Of a stretch of DNA of 64,000 nucleotides, positions 1 through 7,742 are shown one piece after another; positions within the stretch are counted from its first letter, which is position 1, and each line of letters begins with the position of its first letter. This DNA comes from Lachnospiraceae bacterium (GTDB taxonomy: Bacteria > Bacillota > Clostridia > Lachnospirales > Lachnospiraceae): positions 1 through 64,000 of the forward strand of contig JAFZVZ010000001.1 of the NCBI GenBank assembly GCA_017617545.1. The letters are read 5' to 3'. A program made the translations under genes and the position numbers. The notes below the pieces were generated by a model. That model saw only the letters and a program-made list of their open reading frames with translations, did not search any database and was not told where the DNA came from.

Positions 1-115
1 CGGGCGTACCGCCTTGAATGCAACGGCCGCGACATGCGGCAACCATAGCAACTAATTGTTAAACTGCGGCATTATGCCGCTCGGAGCGGAACAGCATGCC
101 GTTCCTTCGGAACGG

Positions 116-604
116 TTATGCTGTTTTACCGGAATATGCACGATTGCGAGCCATATGAATGATGTCGATGATCCGAATACAGGAGATGTCATCTTTTCCT
201 GTGTTTAACAGAGTGTCAATGATTGGTTGAAGGTTCCTTTCGTCGGTAGCGAAGAAAGGAATTCCCGTAGTTTTCGCGTATGCCAGCGAGCAGACCTCGC
301 CTTTGTTTTTGCTTGGTCGAACGGGATCGATCATTACCCGGGCCAGCTTTTGGTAGGTGGCATTATAGACTATGCGATCTTGTGCTTTCAGTTCGGTGTC
401 GTTAACAATTATGACTCTTCTTTCTGAGATCAGTGCTGTCAATTGGCGTACCGCGGAGGAAGGCATCATGACTTCGCTGTGAGCGTGCGTGTGCATGTAG
501 ATGTTTCGCGACATCAACGGAAGAATGTCGTACAGAAATCGATGTCTGTCGCTTCCGCCGAGTTTGATGCACAGATCCGCATCAATTATCATTTTGTCAA
601 TCAT
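116..604 (-). CDS. PIN-like nuclease domain protein (putative toxin or effector)
   Basis: A 162-residue protein. The N-terminus MIDKMIIDADLC has the hydrophobic strand ending in Asp (D8/D10) that opens PIN nuclease folds. A second acidic position lies near E103 in KGEVCSLAYA and a third at D121 in FFATDERN, the usual PIN spacing. PIN proteins are metal-dependent ribonucleases and often toxins. The start ATG overlaps the stop of the upstream metallopeptidase gene by four bases (ATGA at 601-604), so the two are translationally coupled. It is the last gene of a three-gene unit with an XRE repressor and an ImmA/IrrE peptidase. The PIN assignment rests on motif spacing alone; the nuclease role is inferred. 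Confidence 0.62.
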   Translation of the reverse strand: MIDKMIIDADLCIKLGGSDRHRFLYDILPLMSRNIYMHTHAHSEVMMPSSAVRQLTALISERRVIIVNDTELKAQDRIVYNATYQKLARVMIDPVRPSKNKGEVCSLAYAKTTGIPFFATDERNLQPIIDTLLNTGKDDISCIRIIDIIHMARNRAYSGKTA

Positions 605-1422
605 CCGTCTTCCTCCATGATGCGGTCAAGTTCTTCATCGGAGGGGTATTCGTTCTCCGTCGGCGGGGCAATTCCCACATCTTCCGGCGTGAGGTCACAT
701 ATTCGCAGCAGCGATTCCAACTTCTCGTAAGTTACCAGCCCGGCGTCATAGGCCTTCACAGAGAGTTCGGCCAAATTGTCCACCGCGATCCGCTTGTCAG
801 CAAGTCCGAGGGAAAATGCGTACAGCCTTCGGAATCTCAAAATCGAAGCGTCGGTCTCTGCCAGGAGGGTCTTTCGTTCAGTAGCACCGATGAGCCTGAT
901 CTCGTGGAGTCGCTTCACCATTGCATGATACGGCACGGTGAAGATGTCGGAGAGGAGAAGAACGTCCTTGACGGTTATGTGCCGAATATGATGCGTGTCA
1001 ATCTCCTGCCTCAGCAGCAGTTCGTCGATAAGAAACTCTGCGGCAAATCGGTTTGCTTTCTTCTCGTTAACTTCCTTCTCTTCCTCTTCCAGCAGATTGG
1101 GTGGGATAAAATCCGGCGCCTGTTCGTACCAGATGTGATAGAGCTCGTGTGCGGCCGCAAATACCTGGCTGGCTGTGGGGATGGATGTATTGATGGCAAC
1201 AAAGGGGCGTTCCAGCCCTGCGTCGTTCTGTGTGCCGCTGAGCCTCGTAAATCCCCAGGGGGCGTCCTCGCCGAACGGATAGTAGATCACACGCGCGTAT
1301 TGACCGAGGATGCTGAACACTTGCGTGCCGATGATATCGTTGATCTTTCGGCAGGTGCCCAGCTTCTCGCGCGCCCGTTCCTTTACCTCGTTGATCTCAA
1401 GTTCACTCAATTCTTTACTCAT
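601..1422 (-). CDS. ImmA/IrrE-family metallopeptidase
   Basis: 273 residues from the ATG at 1422. The reading frame stays open further upstream, but that stretch lies under the XRE gene and looks like shadow sequence. The zinc motif HELYH is at residues 92-96, with the downstream KKANRFAAEFL helix typical of peptidase family M78. In ICEBs1 and related elements such peptidases cleave the neighbouring XRE repressor; IrrE plays a similar role in Deinococcus. The start overlaps the XRE stop by eight bases and the stop overlaps the PIN start by four, so all three form one transcript. The C-terminal roughly 100 residues are acidic and of unknown role. Family call is secure; the substrate (the adjacent repressor) is inferred from context. 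Confidence 0.88.
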   Translation of the reverse strand: MSKELSELEINEVKERAREKLGTCRKINDIIGTQVFSILGQYARVIYYPFGEDAPWGFTRLSGTQNDAGLERPFVAINTSIPTASQVFAAAHELYHIWYEQAPDFIPPNLLEEEEKEVNEKKANRFAAEFLIDELLLRQEIDTHHIRHITVKDVLLLSDIFTVPYHAMVKRLHEIRLIGATERKTLLAETDASILRFRRLYAFSLGLADKRIAVDNLAELSVKAYDAGLVTYEKLESLLRICDLTPEDVGIAPPTENEYPSDEELDRIMEEDG

Positions 1423-1759
1423 GGAGCAGTTCCTCCAACAGATGTATTTCGTCGATCGCAGTGCGGACCAGATTGATCTTCTCGAGCATCGAGGGGTCGG
1501 TGACATTGCCCATAAAACTGAGACTGTCCGCCGACGTCGGCTCGTCCGGCGCAGCCAGCAGCGCATCCGTTGTAGTTCCGGTAGCTTCCGCGATCATGGC
1601 AAGCTCCGTTACGTTGATTGCCTTGTTGCCCCGGATGATCTTGCTCATCACCTGCTTGGAGATGCCCAGGGCGTCCGCCAGATTCTGCTGCGTAAGACCC
1701 TTGCGGGTCAGCTGCTTCTGAATGTTGGCGCCGACCTGCGTGAAATCCGTTACATACAT
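1415..1759 (-). CDS. XRE-family helix-turn-helix repressor
   Basis: 114 residues. Residues about 8-68 form a classic Cro/CI helix-turn-helix: TRKGLTQQNLADALGISKQ, then a recognition helix around VMSKIIRGNKAIN. The C-terminal 45 residues may be a dimerisation or peptidase-sensitive segment. AAAGGAGG lies eight bases before the ATG. It is the promoter-proximal gene of the XRE-ImmA-PIN unit, and a 9-bp inverted repeat overlaps the unit's -35 box, so autorepression relieved by the downstream peptidase is likely. By position it could also serve as antitoxin to the PIN protein. Confidence 0.88.
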   Translation of the reverse strand: MYVTDFTQVGANIQKQLTRKGLTQQNLADALGISKQVMSKIIRGNKAINVTELAMIAEATGTTTDALLAAPDEPTSADSLSFMGNVTDPSMLEKINLVRTAIDEIHLLEELLHE

Positions 1760-1797
1760 GTCTTTGTCCTCCTTTACATGGATTTCGTGGTTGTGTC

Positions 1798-1826
1798 ATT
1801 GTACCACAGAACAATAAAGGCGTCAA
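1798..1826 (-). promoter_or_regulatory. Promoter of the XRE-ImmA-PIN operon
   Basis: On the minus strand TTGACG (complement of 1821-1826) is followed by a 17-base spacer and TACAAT (complement of 1798-1803), a near-consensus vegetative promoter. The -35 box lies inside one arm of the inverted repeat at 1819-1841. The predicted leader is short and leads straight to the XRE ribosome site. Confidence 0.75.
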
Positions 1827-1841
1827 CAGAATGTTGACGCC
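1819..1841. promoter_or_regulatory. Operator-like inverted repeat
   Basis: Perfect 9-bp arms GGCGTCAAC and GTTGACGCC are separated by five bases. One arm contains the -35 hexamer of the XRE promoter, so a dimeric repressor bound here would block RNA polymerase. The XRE protein encoded 60 bases downstream is the obvious candidate ligand. A terminator role for the upstream gene is less likely because no T-run follows. Confidence 0.65.
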
Positions 1842-1878
1842 GGGTAGTTACACATATGCGATTTGTTGACTTACACCC

Positions 1879-3177
1879 TTACTCAATCCTCTTCCCGCGC
1901 GCCTTCTGTACCAGGTAGATCGCGAGCACGGTGACGCCGCACAGCAGGATGCACGCGTAAAATGAGATCGATCGGCTCAGAAGCGTCAGCTCCGTCGCGA
2001 CGAAGTCCTGATTTTCCGAGACGTAGCCGCTCAGGCCGTCGGAGAGCATCATGTCGATGACGCCCATGCCGCCGGGGATGGGCACGTAGGCCGCGCCGAG
2101 GATCGTGTAGCTCTGGATCGCGAAGATGTCGAGCGAGTTTTTCGCGGAGCCGCCCATCGCGAGGTAGGCAAACACGGTCACGGCGATCTGCGAGGCGCGC
2201 TGGAGCACGTTGAAGAGCAGGGCGCGCAGAAGCATGCGCTTCTTGCCGACGGTCATCTCCGCGCAGAGGCGGTAGTTGTTGAGCGATTCGCGAAGGTGCT
2301 GCGCCCGGGCCTCCGGGTTGCGCACGAGGTGAAGCTTGGCCGCGATGGGCAACAGCTTGCACGCTATCTTACACAGCAGCTGGCCGCGCTGCACCAGAAG
2401 CACGAACATGAGCGCAAGTCCGATCTGGACGGCAACGCCGATGACGATCATGACGCGGGCCGCGATGCTGAACGAAAAATAAAGCATCGGTCGCATCGCG
2501 AAGCAGCAGATGCCGAGCACAATGATGGAGAGCGCGTACAGCGCGAGACAGATGAGGATCGTCACGGTGGTGACGCTTCCCGAGATCCCGCCGGAGTGCA
2601 TCATGATGTAGGCGGAGGCGGGCTGGCCGCCGGTCGCCGACGGCGTGATCGCAGAAAAATAGATATCCGTCGCGGCATAGGTGTAGTTCGCGAACAGACT
2701 TCGCCGGTACCCAAGCCCGCGCAGGATCGTGCGGAACGCGAATGCCTCGAACATGATAAATCCGAGCATCGCGATGAATGCGCATGCCAGCCACCCCTTG
2801 TTGGAGTCGGCGAGACGCTGCAGGAAAAACTTAAACGAAAAATGCTTATTTTGCGCAGTGACAGCCCAGATGCTCAGCACAGCGATGGCGAGCGAGATGA
2901 AGATCCATACGATGGTCTTTCTCTTTGAGCTTGTCTTGGGCGGCGTCGCGACAGGGCAGGAGATGCCTGCTTCCTGTTCGGTCTCATCGGTGCCGAGGAT
3001 CGTGGTCTCACCTTCCGTGAGCACGCCGATCGGCTCCATTACGCCGTCAAAGCCCTGGTCCTCCGCGTCCCCGTTGCGCTCAAGCCCCGCAAGGCGGGCG
3101 AGACGCTTCCGGTATAGCTTGGAACCGGTGTTGGTTCGTTTGTTGGCAGTACGTTTCTTCATAACAGTTTTCTTCAT
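1879..3177 (-). CDS. Lysylphosphatidylglycerol synthase-type (YbhN/UPF0104) transmembrane protein
   Basis: 432 residues. A basic and acidic cytoplasmic N-terminus of about 85 residues precedes some seven or eight membrane helices, starting near TIVWIFISLAIAVLSIWAV. The segment AATDIYFSAITPSATGGQPASAY and the late PIPGGMGVIDM are hallmarks of the LPG_synthase_TM family (flippase domain of MprF, AglD-like proteins). No aminoacyl-transferase domain is present, so this is a stand-alone flippase-like member; the substrate is unknown but probably a lipid. It lies 119 bases after prfC on the same strand with no clear terminator between, so co-transcription is likely. A second ATG five codons in is an alternative start. 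Confidence 0.85.
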   Translation of the reverse strand: MKKTVMKKRTANKRTNTGSKLYRKRLARLAGLERNGDAEDQGFDGVMEPIGVLTEGETTILGTDETEQEAGISCPVATPPKTSSKRKTIVWIFISLAIAVLSIWAVTAQNKHFSFKFFLQRLADSNKGWLACAFIAMLGFIMFEAFAFRTILRGLGYRRSLFANYTYAATDIYFSAITPSATGGQPASAYIMMHSGGISGSVTTVTILICLALYALSIIVLGICCFAMRPMLYFSFSIAARVMIVIGVAVQIGLALMFVLLVQRGQLLCKIACKLLPIAAKLHLVRNPEARAQHLRESLNNYRLCAEMTVGKKRMLLRALLFNVLQRASQIAVTVFAYLAMGGSAKNSLDIFAIQSYTILGAAYVPIPGGMGVIDMMLSDGLSGYVSENQDFVATELTLLSRSISFYACILLCGVTVLAIYLVQKARGKRIE

Positions 3178-3296
3178 TCCTCAGATCAAACCCCAGCGGC
3201 GTCGCGCCGTAGGGCAGCGATGGTGTTCGGCGGCTCATTCCGCCGACCTCAGATGTTGCCTCTAAGATGTTCTTTCTCCCCCACTGACCCGCGCGG

Positions 3297-4895
3297 TCAG
3301 TCGACTTTAAACTCTGCAAGCTTCAGGCCCTTGTTCCTCTCAAGAACCATGCCCACCGACCACTGGTTGATGAACAACAGCAGCGGATTGTCGTGCAGGT
3401 CTTTGATGCGCTTCATGTCGCTTGTGCCGACGATATTTTCCACAGGACACTCATCCGGATTCTCAACCCAGCGGATGTGCTCGTACGGCAGCGGATCCAG
3501 CTTGATCTCAACGTTGTATTCACTCTTTAAGCGGAACATGAGAACATCGAACTGCAGCGTGCCGACCACGCCGACGATGATCTCCTCCATGCCCGTGTTG
3601 TACTCCTGGAAGATCTGGATCGCGCCTTCCTGCGCGATCTGCGTCACACCCTTCATGAACTGCTTGCGCTTCATCGTGTCGATCTGGCGAACTCTCGCAA
3701 AATGCTCCGGCGCAAACGTAGGTATTCCCTCGTACTTGAATTTCTCGTTCGACGTGCACAGCGTGTCGCCGATGGAGAAGATGCCCGGGTCGAACAGACC
3801 GATGATGTCTCCCGCGTACGCCTCCTCGACGATGTGGCGCTCGTCCGCCATCATTTGCGTCGACTGGGAGAGCTTGACCTTGCGGCCGCCCTGTACGTGG
3901 TTGACCTCCATGCCCGGCACGTACTTGCCTGAGCAGATGCGCAGGAACGCGATACGGTCGCGGTGCGCCTTGTTCATGTTGGCCTGGATCTTGAACACAA
4001 ACCCCGAAAAATCCTCTCTAAACGGGTCGATCACGCCCTGGTCCGACTGTCTCGGCAGCGGGGAGGACGTCATTTTCAAAAAGTGCTTGAGGAACGTCTC
4101 AACACCGAAGTTGGTGAGCGCGCTTCCGAAGAAGACGGGCGACAGCTCGCCGGCGTTGACAAGCTCCTGGTCGAACTCCGCGTTCGCGCCGTCGAGAAGC
4201 TCAACGTCCTCGAGAAGCTTGTCGTGGAACTCCCAGCCGATGCGCTCCTTGAGTGCCGGATCGTCGACGCTCATGTACTCGGTCTCGACTTCCTTCTGTC
4301 CGTTCATGGCGGCCGTGAACAGCGCCACCTCGCGCGTCTCGCGGTCGTACACGCCCTTGAAGCCCTTGCCGCAGCCGATGGGCCAGTTGATCGGGCACGT
4401 CGCGATGCCGAGGACATTTTCAATGTCGCTCATGAGCTCGTACGGATCGTTCGCCTCGCGGTCCATCTTATTGATGAACGTGAAGATCGGAATGTGGCGC
4501 ATGACGCAAACCTTGAAGAGCTTGATCGTCTGGCGCTCCACACCCTTGCTCGCGTCGATGACCATCACGGCGGAGTCCGCAGCCATCAGCGTGCGGTACG
4601 TATCCTCCGAGAAATCCTCGTGGCCGGGCGTATCCAAAATGTTGATGCAATAGTTGTCGTAGTTGAACTGCAGAACGGAAGAGGTAACGCTGATACCACG
4701 CTCCTTCTCGATCTCCATCCAGTCCGACACCGCGTGTCTCGCAGCCTTGCGGCCCTTCACGGAGCCGGCCAGGTTGATCGCGCCGCCGTACAGCAGGAAC
4801 TTCTCCGTCAGAGTTGTCTTACCTGCATCGGGGTGGGAGATGATCGCGAACGTTCTGCGCTTCTTTATGTTGTCGTTCAGTATTGTGTCTGCCAT
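3297..4895 (-). CDS. prfC: Peptide chain release factor 3
   Basis: 532 residues, full length for RF3, a translational GTPase that recycles RF1/RF2 after termination. The G1 loop SHPDAGKTT is at residues 20-28, followed by the GISVTSSV switch I, DTPGHEDFSEDTYRTL (G3) and NKMDREANDPYEL (G4). The RF3-specific GCGKGFKGVYDRETRE stretch separates it from EF-G and LepA. It is expressed from a good promoter about 120 bases upstream through a leader that begins with a 13-bp hairpin. It is a conserved housekeeping gene and a useful anchor. Confidence 0.97.
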   Translation of the reverse strand: MADTILNDNIKKRRTFAIISHPDAGKTTLTEKFLLYGGAINLAGSVKGRKAARHAVSDWMEIEKERGISVTSSVLQFNYDNYCINILDTPGHEDFSEDTYRTLMAADSAVMVIDASKGVERQTIKLFKVCVMRHIPIFTFINKMDREANDPYELMSDIENVLGIATCPINWPIGCGKGFKGVYDRETREVALFTAAMNGQKEVETEYMSVDDPALKERIGWEFHDKLLEDVELLDGANAEFDQELVNAGELSPVFFGSALTNFGVETFLKHFLKMTSSPLPRQSDQGVIDPFREDFSGFVFKIQANMNKAHRDRIAFLRICSGKYVPGMEVNHVQGGRKVKLSQSTQMMADERHIVEEAYAGDIIGLFDPGIFSIGDTLCTSNEKFKYEGIPTFAPEHFARVRQIDTMKRKQFMKGVTQIAQEGAIQIFQEYNTGMEEIIVGVVGTLQFDVLMFRLKSEYNVEIKLDPLPYEHIRWVENPDECPVENIVGTSDMKRIKDLHDNPLLLFINQWSVGMVLERNKGLKLAEFKVD

Positions 4896-4968
4896 GTGTG
4901 TTTCCTAAGTCCTGTGTTTACCTGCCTGTCAGGCCTGCTGTCGGCCTGCCTGTGTCTGTTGTGGTTGC

Positions 4969-5004
4969 GTGACTCTACGCGTGCGTACGCCCGCGTAGAG
5001 TCAC
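4969..5004. promoter_or_regulatory. 13-bp perfect inverted repeat in the prfC leader
   Basis: Arms GTGACTCTACGCG (4969-4981) and CGCGTAGAGTCAC (4992-5004) flank a 10-base loop. The repeat lies just downstream of the predicted prfC transcription start, so the first 40 bases of the mRNA would form a strong hairpin. It could be an operator, an mRNA-stabilising 5' stem or an attenuator. No T-run follows on the minus strand, which argues against a terminator. Confidence 0.6.
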
Positions 5005-5014
5005 ATGCCGTACA

Positions 5015-5043
5015 AGTATACTATAACTTCTCGGGGAATGCAA
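5015..5043 (-). promoter_or_regulatory. prfC promoter
   Basis: On the minus strand TTGCAT (complement of 5038-5043), a 17-base spacer and TATACT (complement of 5015-5020). Spacing and hexamers are close to consensus. The only minus-strand gene downstream is prfC. Confidence 0.7.
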
Positions 5044-5153
5044 GGTTTTTCGCCGCCCGGCGGGACGACATTTCGAGACCCGGCGGGACGGGGAGGGAGA
5101 GCCTTTCGGCAGCATCACGCAGCGAGGGTAAAAAGGAGAGTCTTCCGCGAAAT

Positions 5154-5595
5154 TGCCACTGAAAACACAAGAAATCAGAAAGAGCGTAGCACAAATAGTT
5201 TTCCTAAGACCGCTGAAAAGGTTCTTACAAGAAATATTGCTACATAAAACGTTGTTTCTTGGGAATTCAGTAGCACAAAAAAGAAAAGATGAAAGCGTTC
5301 AAAAGGAAGCAGCGGAAATAATGCTACTGAAACTACGAGAAAGTCAAAAGAGCGTAGCAAAAATATGGGAAGAGGTTGTTTTAAGGAGAGTGATTGAGAG
5401 AAATGTGCTACTGAAAGAAAGAAAAGAGCAAGATAGCGTAGCAAAAGTACGGAAAGAGGTTGTTTTAAGAAGAGTGATTGTGAGAAGTGTGCTACTGAAA
5501 GAAAGAAAAGAGCAAGATAGCGTAGCAAAAATCGAAGGAAGAGATGTTTCAAGAAGAATGTCGGTGGGAGGTGTGCTACTGAGAGCGAGAAAAGG
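5154..5595. repeat. Tandem array of six diverged 84-bp units with inverted hexamers
   Basis: TGCTAC occurs at 5238, 5322, 5406, 5490 and 5574 (TGCCAC at 5154). GTAGCA occurs at 5186, 5270, 5354, 5438 and 5522. Every interval is exactly 84 bp. The hexamers are reverse complements, so each unit can form short stems with either neighbour. The units at 5406 and 5490 are nearly identical; outer units are degenerate. The plus strand is strongly purine-rich. The period is 28 codons and both strands stay open (plus strand 5153-5704 from a TTG, with 28-residue units beginning SVAK or SVAQ). Neither frame resembles a known protein. A diverged minisatellite, a repeat-protein relic or structured RNA are all possible. 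Confidence 0.85.
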
Positions 5596-5599
5596 CGTT

Positions 5600-5680
5600 G
5601 GTGGTCACTGCGTAAACAAAGTTGGTGATCACTGCGCAAACTGCGTAAACAAAGCTGGTGATCACTGCGCAAACAAAATT
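5600..5680. repeat. Short direct repeats of GGTGATCACTGCGCAAAC type
   Basis: Units begin at 5600 (GGTGGTCACTGCGTAAAC), 5624 and 5657 (GGTGATCACTGCGCAAAC), with a partial TGCGTAAACAAAGCT at 5642. Spacing is 24 and 33 bp, again multiples of three. Each full unit contains TGATCA or a variant. The block directly abuts the 84-bp array and lies about 110 bp before the HipB-like gene. Confidence 0.8.
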
Positions 5681-5708
5681 GACTTTCAAGATTTAATACC
5701 ATAAAATA

Positions 5709-5769
5709 AAGTTACAAAAACAGTAAATTAACAAGAAAACGACAGATAACGTTGCGAAACTCGTAACTT
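5709..5769. promoter_or_regulatory. Possible operator half-sites before the HipB-like gene
   Basis: AAGTTAC (5709-5715) and GTAACTT (5763-5769) are reverse complements flanking an A-rich segment directly upstream of the HTH gene. HipB-type repressors bind spaced palindromes in their own promoters. No convincing -35/-10 pair could be fixed between them, so this is tentative. Confidence 0.3.
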
Positions 5770-5788
5770 ACATGACGGAGGACGTGAC

Positions 5789-6136
5789 ATGAAAATCCAC
5801 GGCACGGAGAGTAATACATGTTTGATGGAGGAAATCGGACGACGTTTACGGGGTTTGCGAGTACGTTCGTCCATGACACAGCAGGAACTGTCTACTCGTG
5901 CCGGAGTGCCAAAATCAATGATCACAAAAGCAGAGAATGGTACTCCGATCCGCATGGACGTGTTGGTGGAACTTATGCGCGCATTGGATTGCCTGGGGAA
6001 TCTTCAAATGTTGTTGCCGGAAGACGAGCTAACCGCACTTGAAATGTTGAAGGGGAAGAAAAGTCGATTGCGTGTGCGACACACAAAGAATGAGCGCGTA
6101 AAGGGTAGCGATTGGAAATGGGGAGATGAGGTATAA
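5789..6136 (+). CDS. HipB-like XRE-family regulator without a HipA partner
   Basis: 115 residues. A helix-turn-helix spans about residues 13-70 (GRRLRGLRVRSSMTQQELST and GVPKSMITKAENG). The C-terminal tail with basic residues ending SDWKWGDEV matches the tails of regulators that normally sit before hipA-type kinase genes in Clostridia. Here the next gene, 77 bases on, is an unrelated membrane protease. GGAGG at 5777-5781 lies seven bases before the ATG. It is probably an orphan antitoxin or repressor, either a degraded toxin-antitoxin locus or a regulator of the adjacent repeat region. Confidence 0.8.
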   Translation: MKIHGTESNTCLMEEIGRRLRGLRVRSSMTQQELSTRAGVPKSMITKAENGTPIRMDVLVELMRALDCLGNLQMLLPEDELTALEMLKGKKSRLRVRHTKNERVKGSDWKWGDEV

Positions 6137-6212
6137 TTGGGGTAGCTGTTGTTTTATGGGGCAATAATAGCCTTAGTCCCCCAGTCATTAACGCTGCAGT
6201 GTGGAGGTCATT

Positions 6213-7556
6213 ATGGAGAGGAAATCGAGGCATTGGTATTGGAAAATCCTGGCGATCGCAGGCATCATCATTCTTGCGTTCGTTCCGATCGCCTATGTGA
6301 GCGGTTTTGCGACGTGGTACGCGGATCATGTCTATCCGCGGATCCAGGCGGTTTTGGGCCGCGCGACGGGGTGGTTTCCGTTCGCGCTCGGCGAGGTGCT
6401 GATGTATGTTGTCGCGGTGTATGTTGCCGTGACAGTGATCATCCTGATCGTGTTCGGGATCCTCGCGCTGGTGCGCCGGTGCAAGAGGGGTAAAGCAGCG
6501 AAGGCAGAGCCCAAACAGTCTGAGAGTGTTGATGCGGAAAATGAAGAGGAGCCGGCGAGTGTGGCGCAGGCGGCCCCCGCAAACTTGGAGGCCCCCGCAG
6601 TGCAGGCGGCCCCCGCGGCGCCGGAAGCCCCCGCAAAGCGTCGTTCCCGCTTCCTGCCAATCTACATGAAAGTGTTCCTCGCGTGCGTCGTGATCGGCCT
6701 GTGGCTCTACGTGTTCAATTGGTGGATCCCGTACCACGACTACGTGCTCAGCGCGAAGACGCACAAGAAGGAATTCACGTTCGAGGAAATATTTTACGCG
6801 CACAATGAACTCGCGAAGCAGATCAACGCGGCATGCCTCGCGATTGAGCGCGACGCGGACGGCAAGATCATTTACCCGGGTCGCGACGAGGCGTGGAAAA
6901 CGGTTGTGCGCGCGATGCAGTCGGTCTCGGGCGAGTATGTGCGGCTGAAGGGTTACTACCCGATGCCGAAGGTCGCGATGTGTTCGGACGTGCTCGAGTG
7001 GATGAACATCGGCGGCTACACGTATCCGTACACGCTGGAGCTGACCTACAACAAATACATCAACAACCTGTATTTTTATAACCTTCTCGCGCACGAGGCC
7101 GCGCATCACAAGGGCTATTACAAGGAAAATGAGGCGATGTTCCTCAGCTTCTACGCCTGCCGTGCGTCGGACGATCCGCTGATGGTCATGGGCGGCCTCT
7201 GGGACGTGTACTGGAGGGTTTACGATGCGCTCTCCGCGGCCAACGAGGATCTGGATAAACAGGGCTTCAGGGCCAGCGAGGAACAGAATGCTTACTTCAA
7301 CAGCCATTACGTGGAAATCCTGCCGCAGGTTTACGACGATTTCTATGGCGCCCGCGAGGAGGCGCAGGAAGCGTATGAGGAGGACGACCATCCGCTCGAG
7401 GAGTACCGGGAGACTGCGGAGCAGGCAGCGGACGTCGGCTGGGACACGCAGGCGGAGCTGATCGGCGAGTTCAGCTATGACGGCGTACTCCAGCTGGTGC
7501 TTGAGTATTACGCGGGACAGATGACGGACGAGGACTATTTCCTCGGGGGAAAGTAG
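6213..7556 (+). CDS. DUF3810-family membrane metalloprotease-like protein
   Basis: 447 residues from the ATG at 6213, which has GGAGG five bases upstream; a GTG at 6201 in the same frame lies over that site and is rejected. Two N-terminal helices (about 8-27 and 55-80), an Ala/Pro/Glu-rich linker (about 90-145) and a third helix (about 150-170) precede a large domain. HEAAHHKGYYKENEAMFLSF begins at residue 294, matching the zinc-binding HExxH of DUF3810. The following gene also encodes a membrane protein, but a three-copy 41-bp repeat separates them. The substrate is unknown. The C-terminus ends with an acidic amphipathic tail. Confidence 0.85.
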   Translation: MERKSRHWYWKILAIAGIIILAFVPIAYVSGFATWYADHVYPRIQAVLGRATGWFPFALGEVLMYVVAVYVAVTVIILIVFGILALVRRCKRGKAAKAEPKQSESVDAENEEEPASVAQAAPANLEAPAVQAAPAAPEAPAKRRSRFLPIYMKVFLACVVIGLWLYVFNWWIPYHDYVLSAKTHKKEFTFEEIFYAHNELAKQINAACLAIERDADGKIIYPGRDEAWKTVVRAMQSVSGEYVRLKGYYPMPKVAMCSDVLEWMNIGGYTYPYTLELTYNKYINNLYFYNLLAHEAAHHKGYYKENEAMFLSFYACRASDDPLMVMGGLWDVYWRVYDALSAANEDLDKQGFRASEEQNAYFNSHYVEILPQVYDDFYGAREEAQEAYEEDDHPLEEYRETAEQAADVGWDTQAELIGEFSYDGVLQLVLEYYAGQMTDEDYFLGGK

Positions 7557-7570
7557 ACGCAGTGGATCCC

Positions 7571-7670
7571 GGGGACGGGGTTCTTGGTTCAAACTTCGGG
7601 AAGTGAACCCCGGGGACGGGGTTCTTGGTTCAAACTTCGGGAAGTGAACCCTGGGGACGGGGTTCTTGGT
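7571..7670. repeat. Three-copy 41-bp tandem repeat
   Basis: GGGGACGGGGTTCTTGGTTC starts at 7571, 7612 and 7653, a period of 41 bp. The first two copies are near-identical, including the AAACTTCGGGAAGTGAACCC tail; the third is cut after TTGGTT. It is intergenic, right after the DUF3810 stop. GC-rich words of this kind are often dispersed repeats in Clostridia, but mobility cannot be judged from one locus. Confidence 0.9.
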
Positions 7671-7742
7671 TGAAGAAAGAAGACATCGGAGACAGTTCCG
7701 GATAGTACGATCGAAGACGATATCGCATCCGAAAGGAGGTAC

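Noticed and set aside
5154..5595. CRISPR-like array
   Set aside because: The period is regular, but the sequence between conserved hexamers is also repeated and diverges gradually; there are no unique spacers and no cas genes.
5153..5704. Protein-coding gene over the 84-bp array
   Set aside because: It is open on both strands, has only a TTG start with poor ribosome spacing, and no known domain; kept as a repeat feature with coding only as a possibility.
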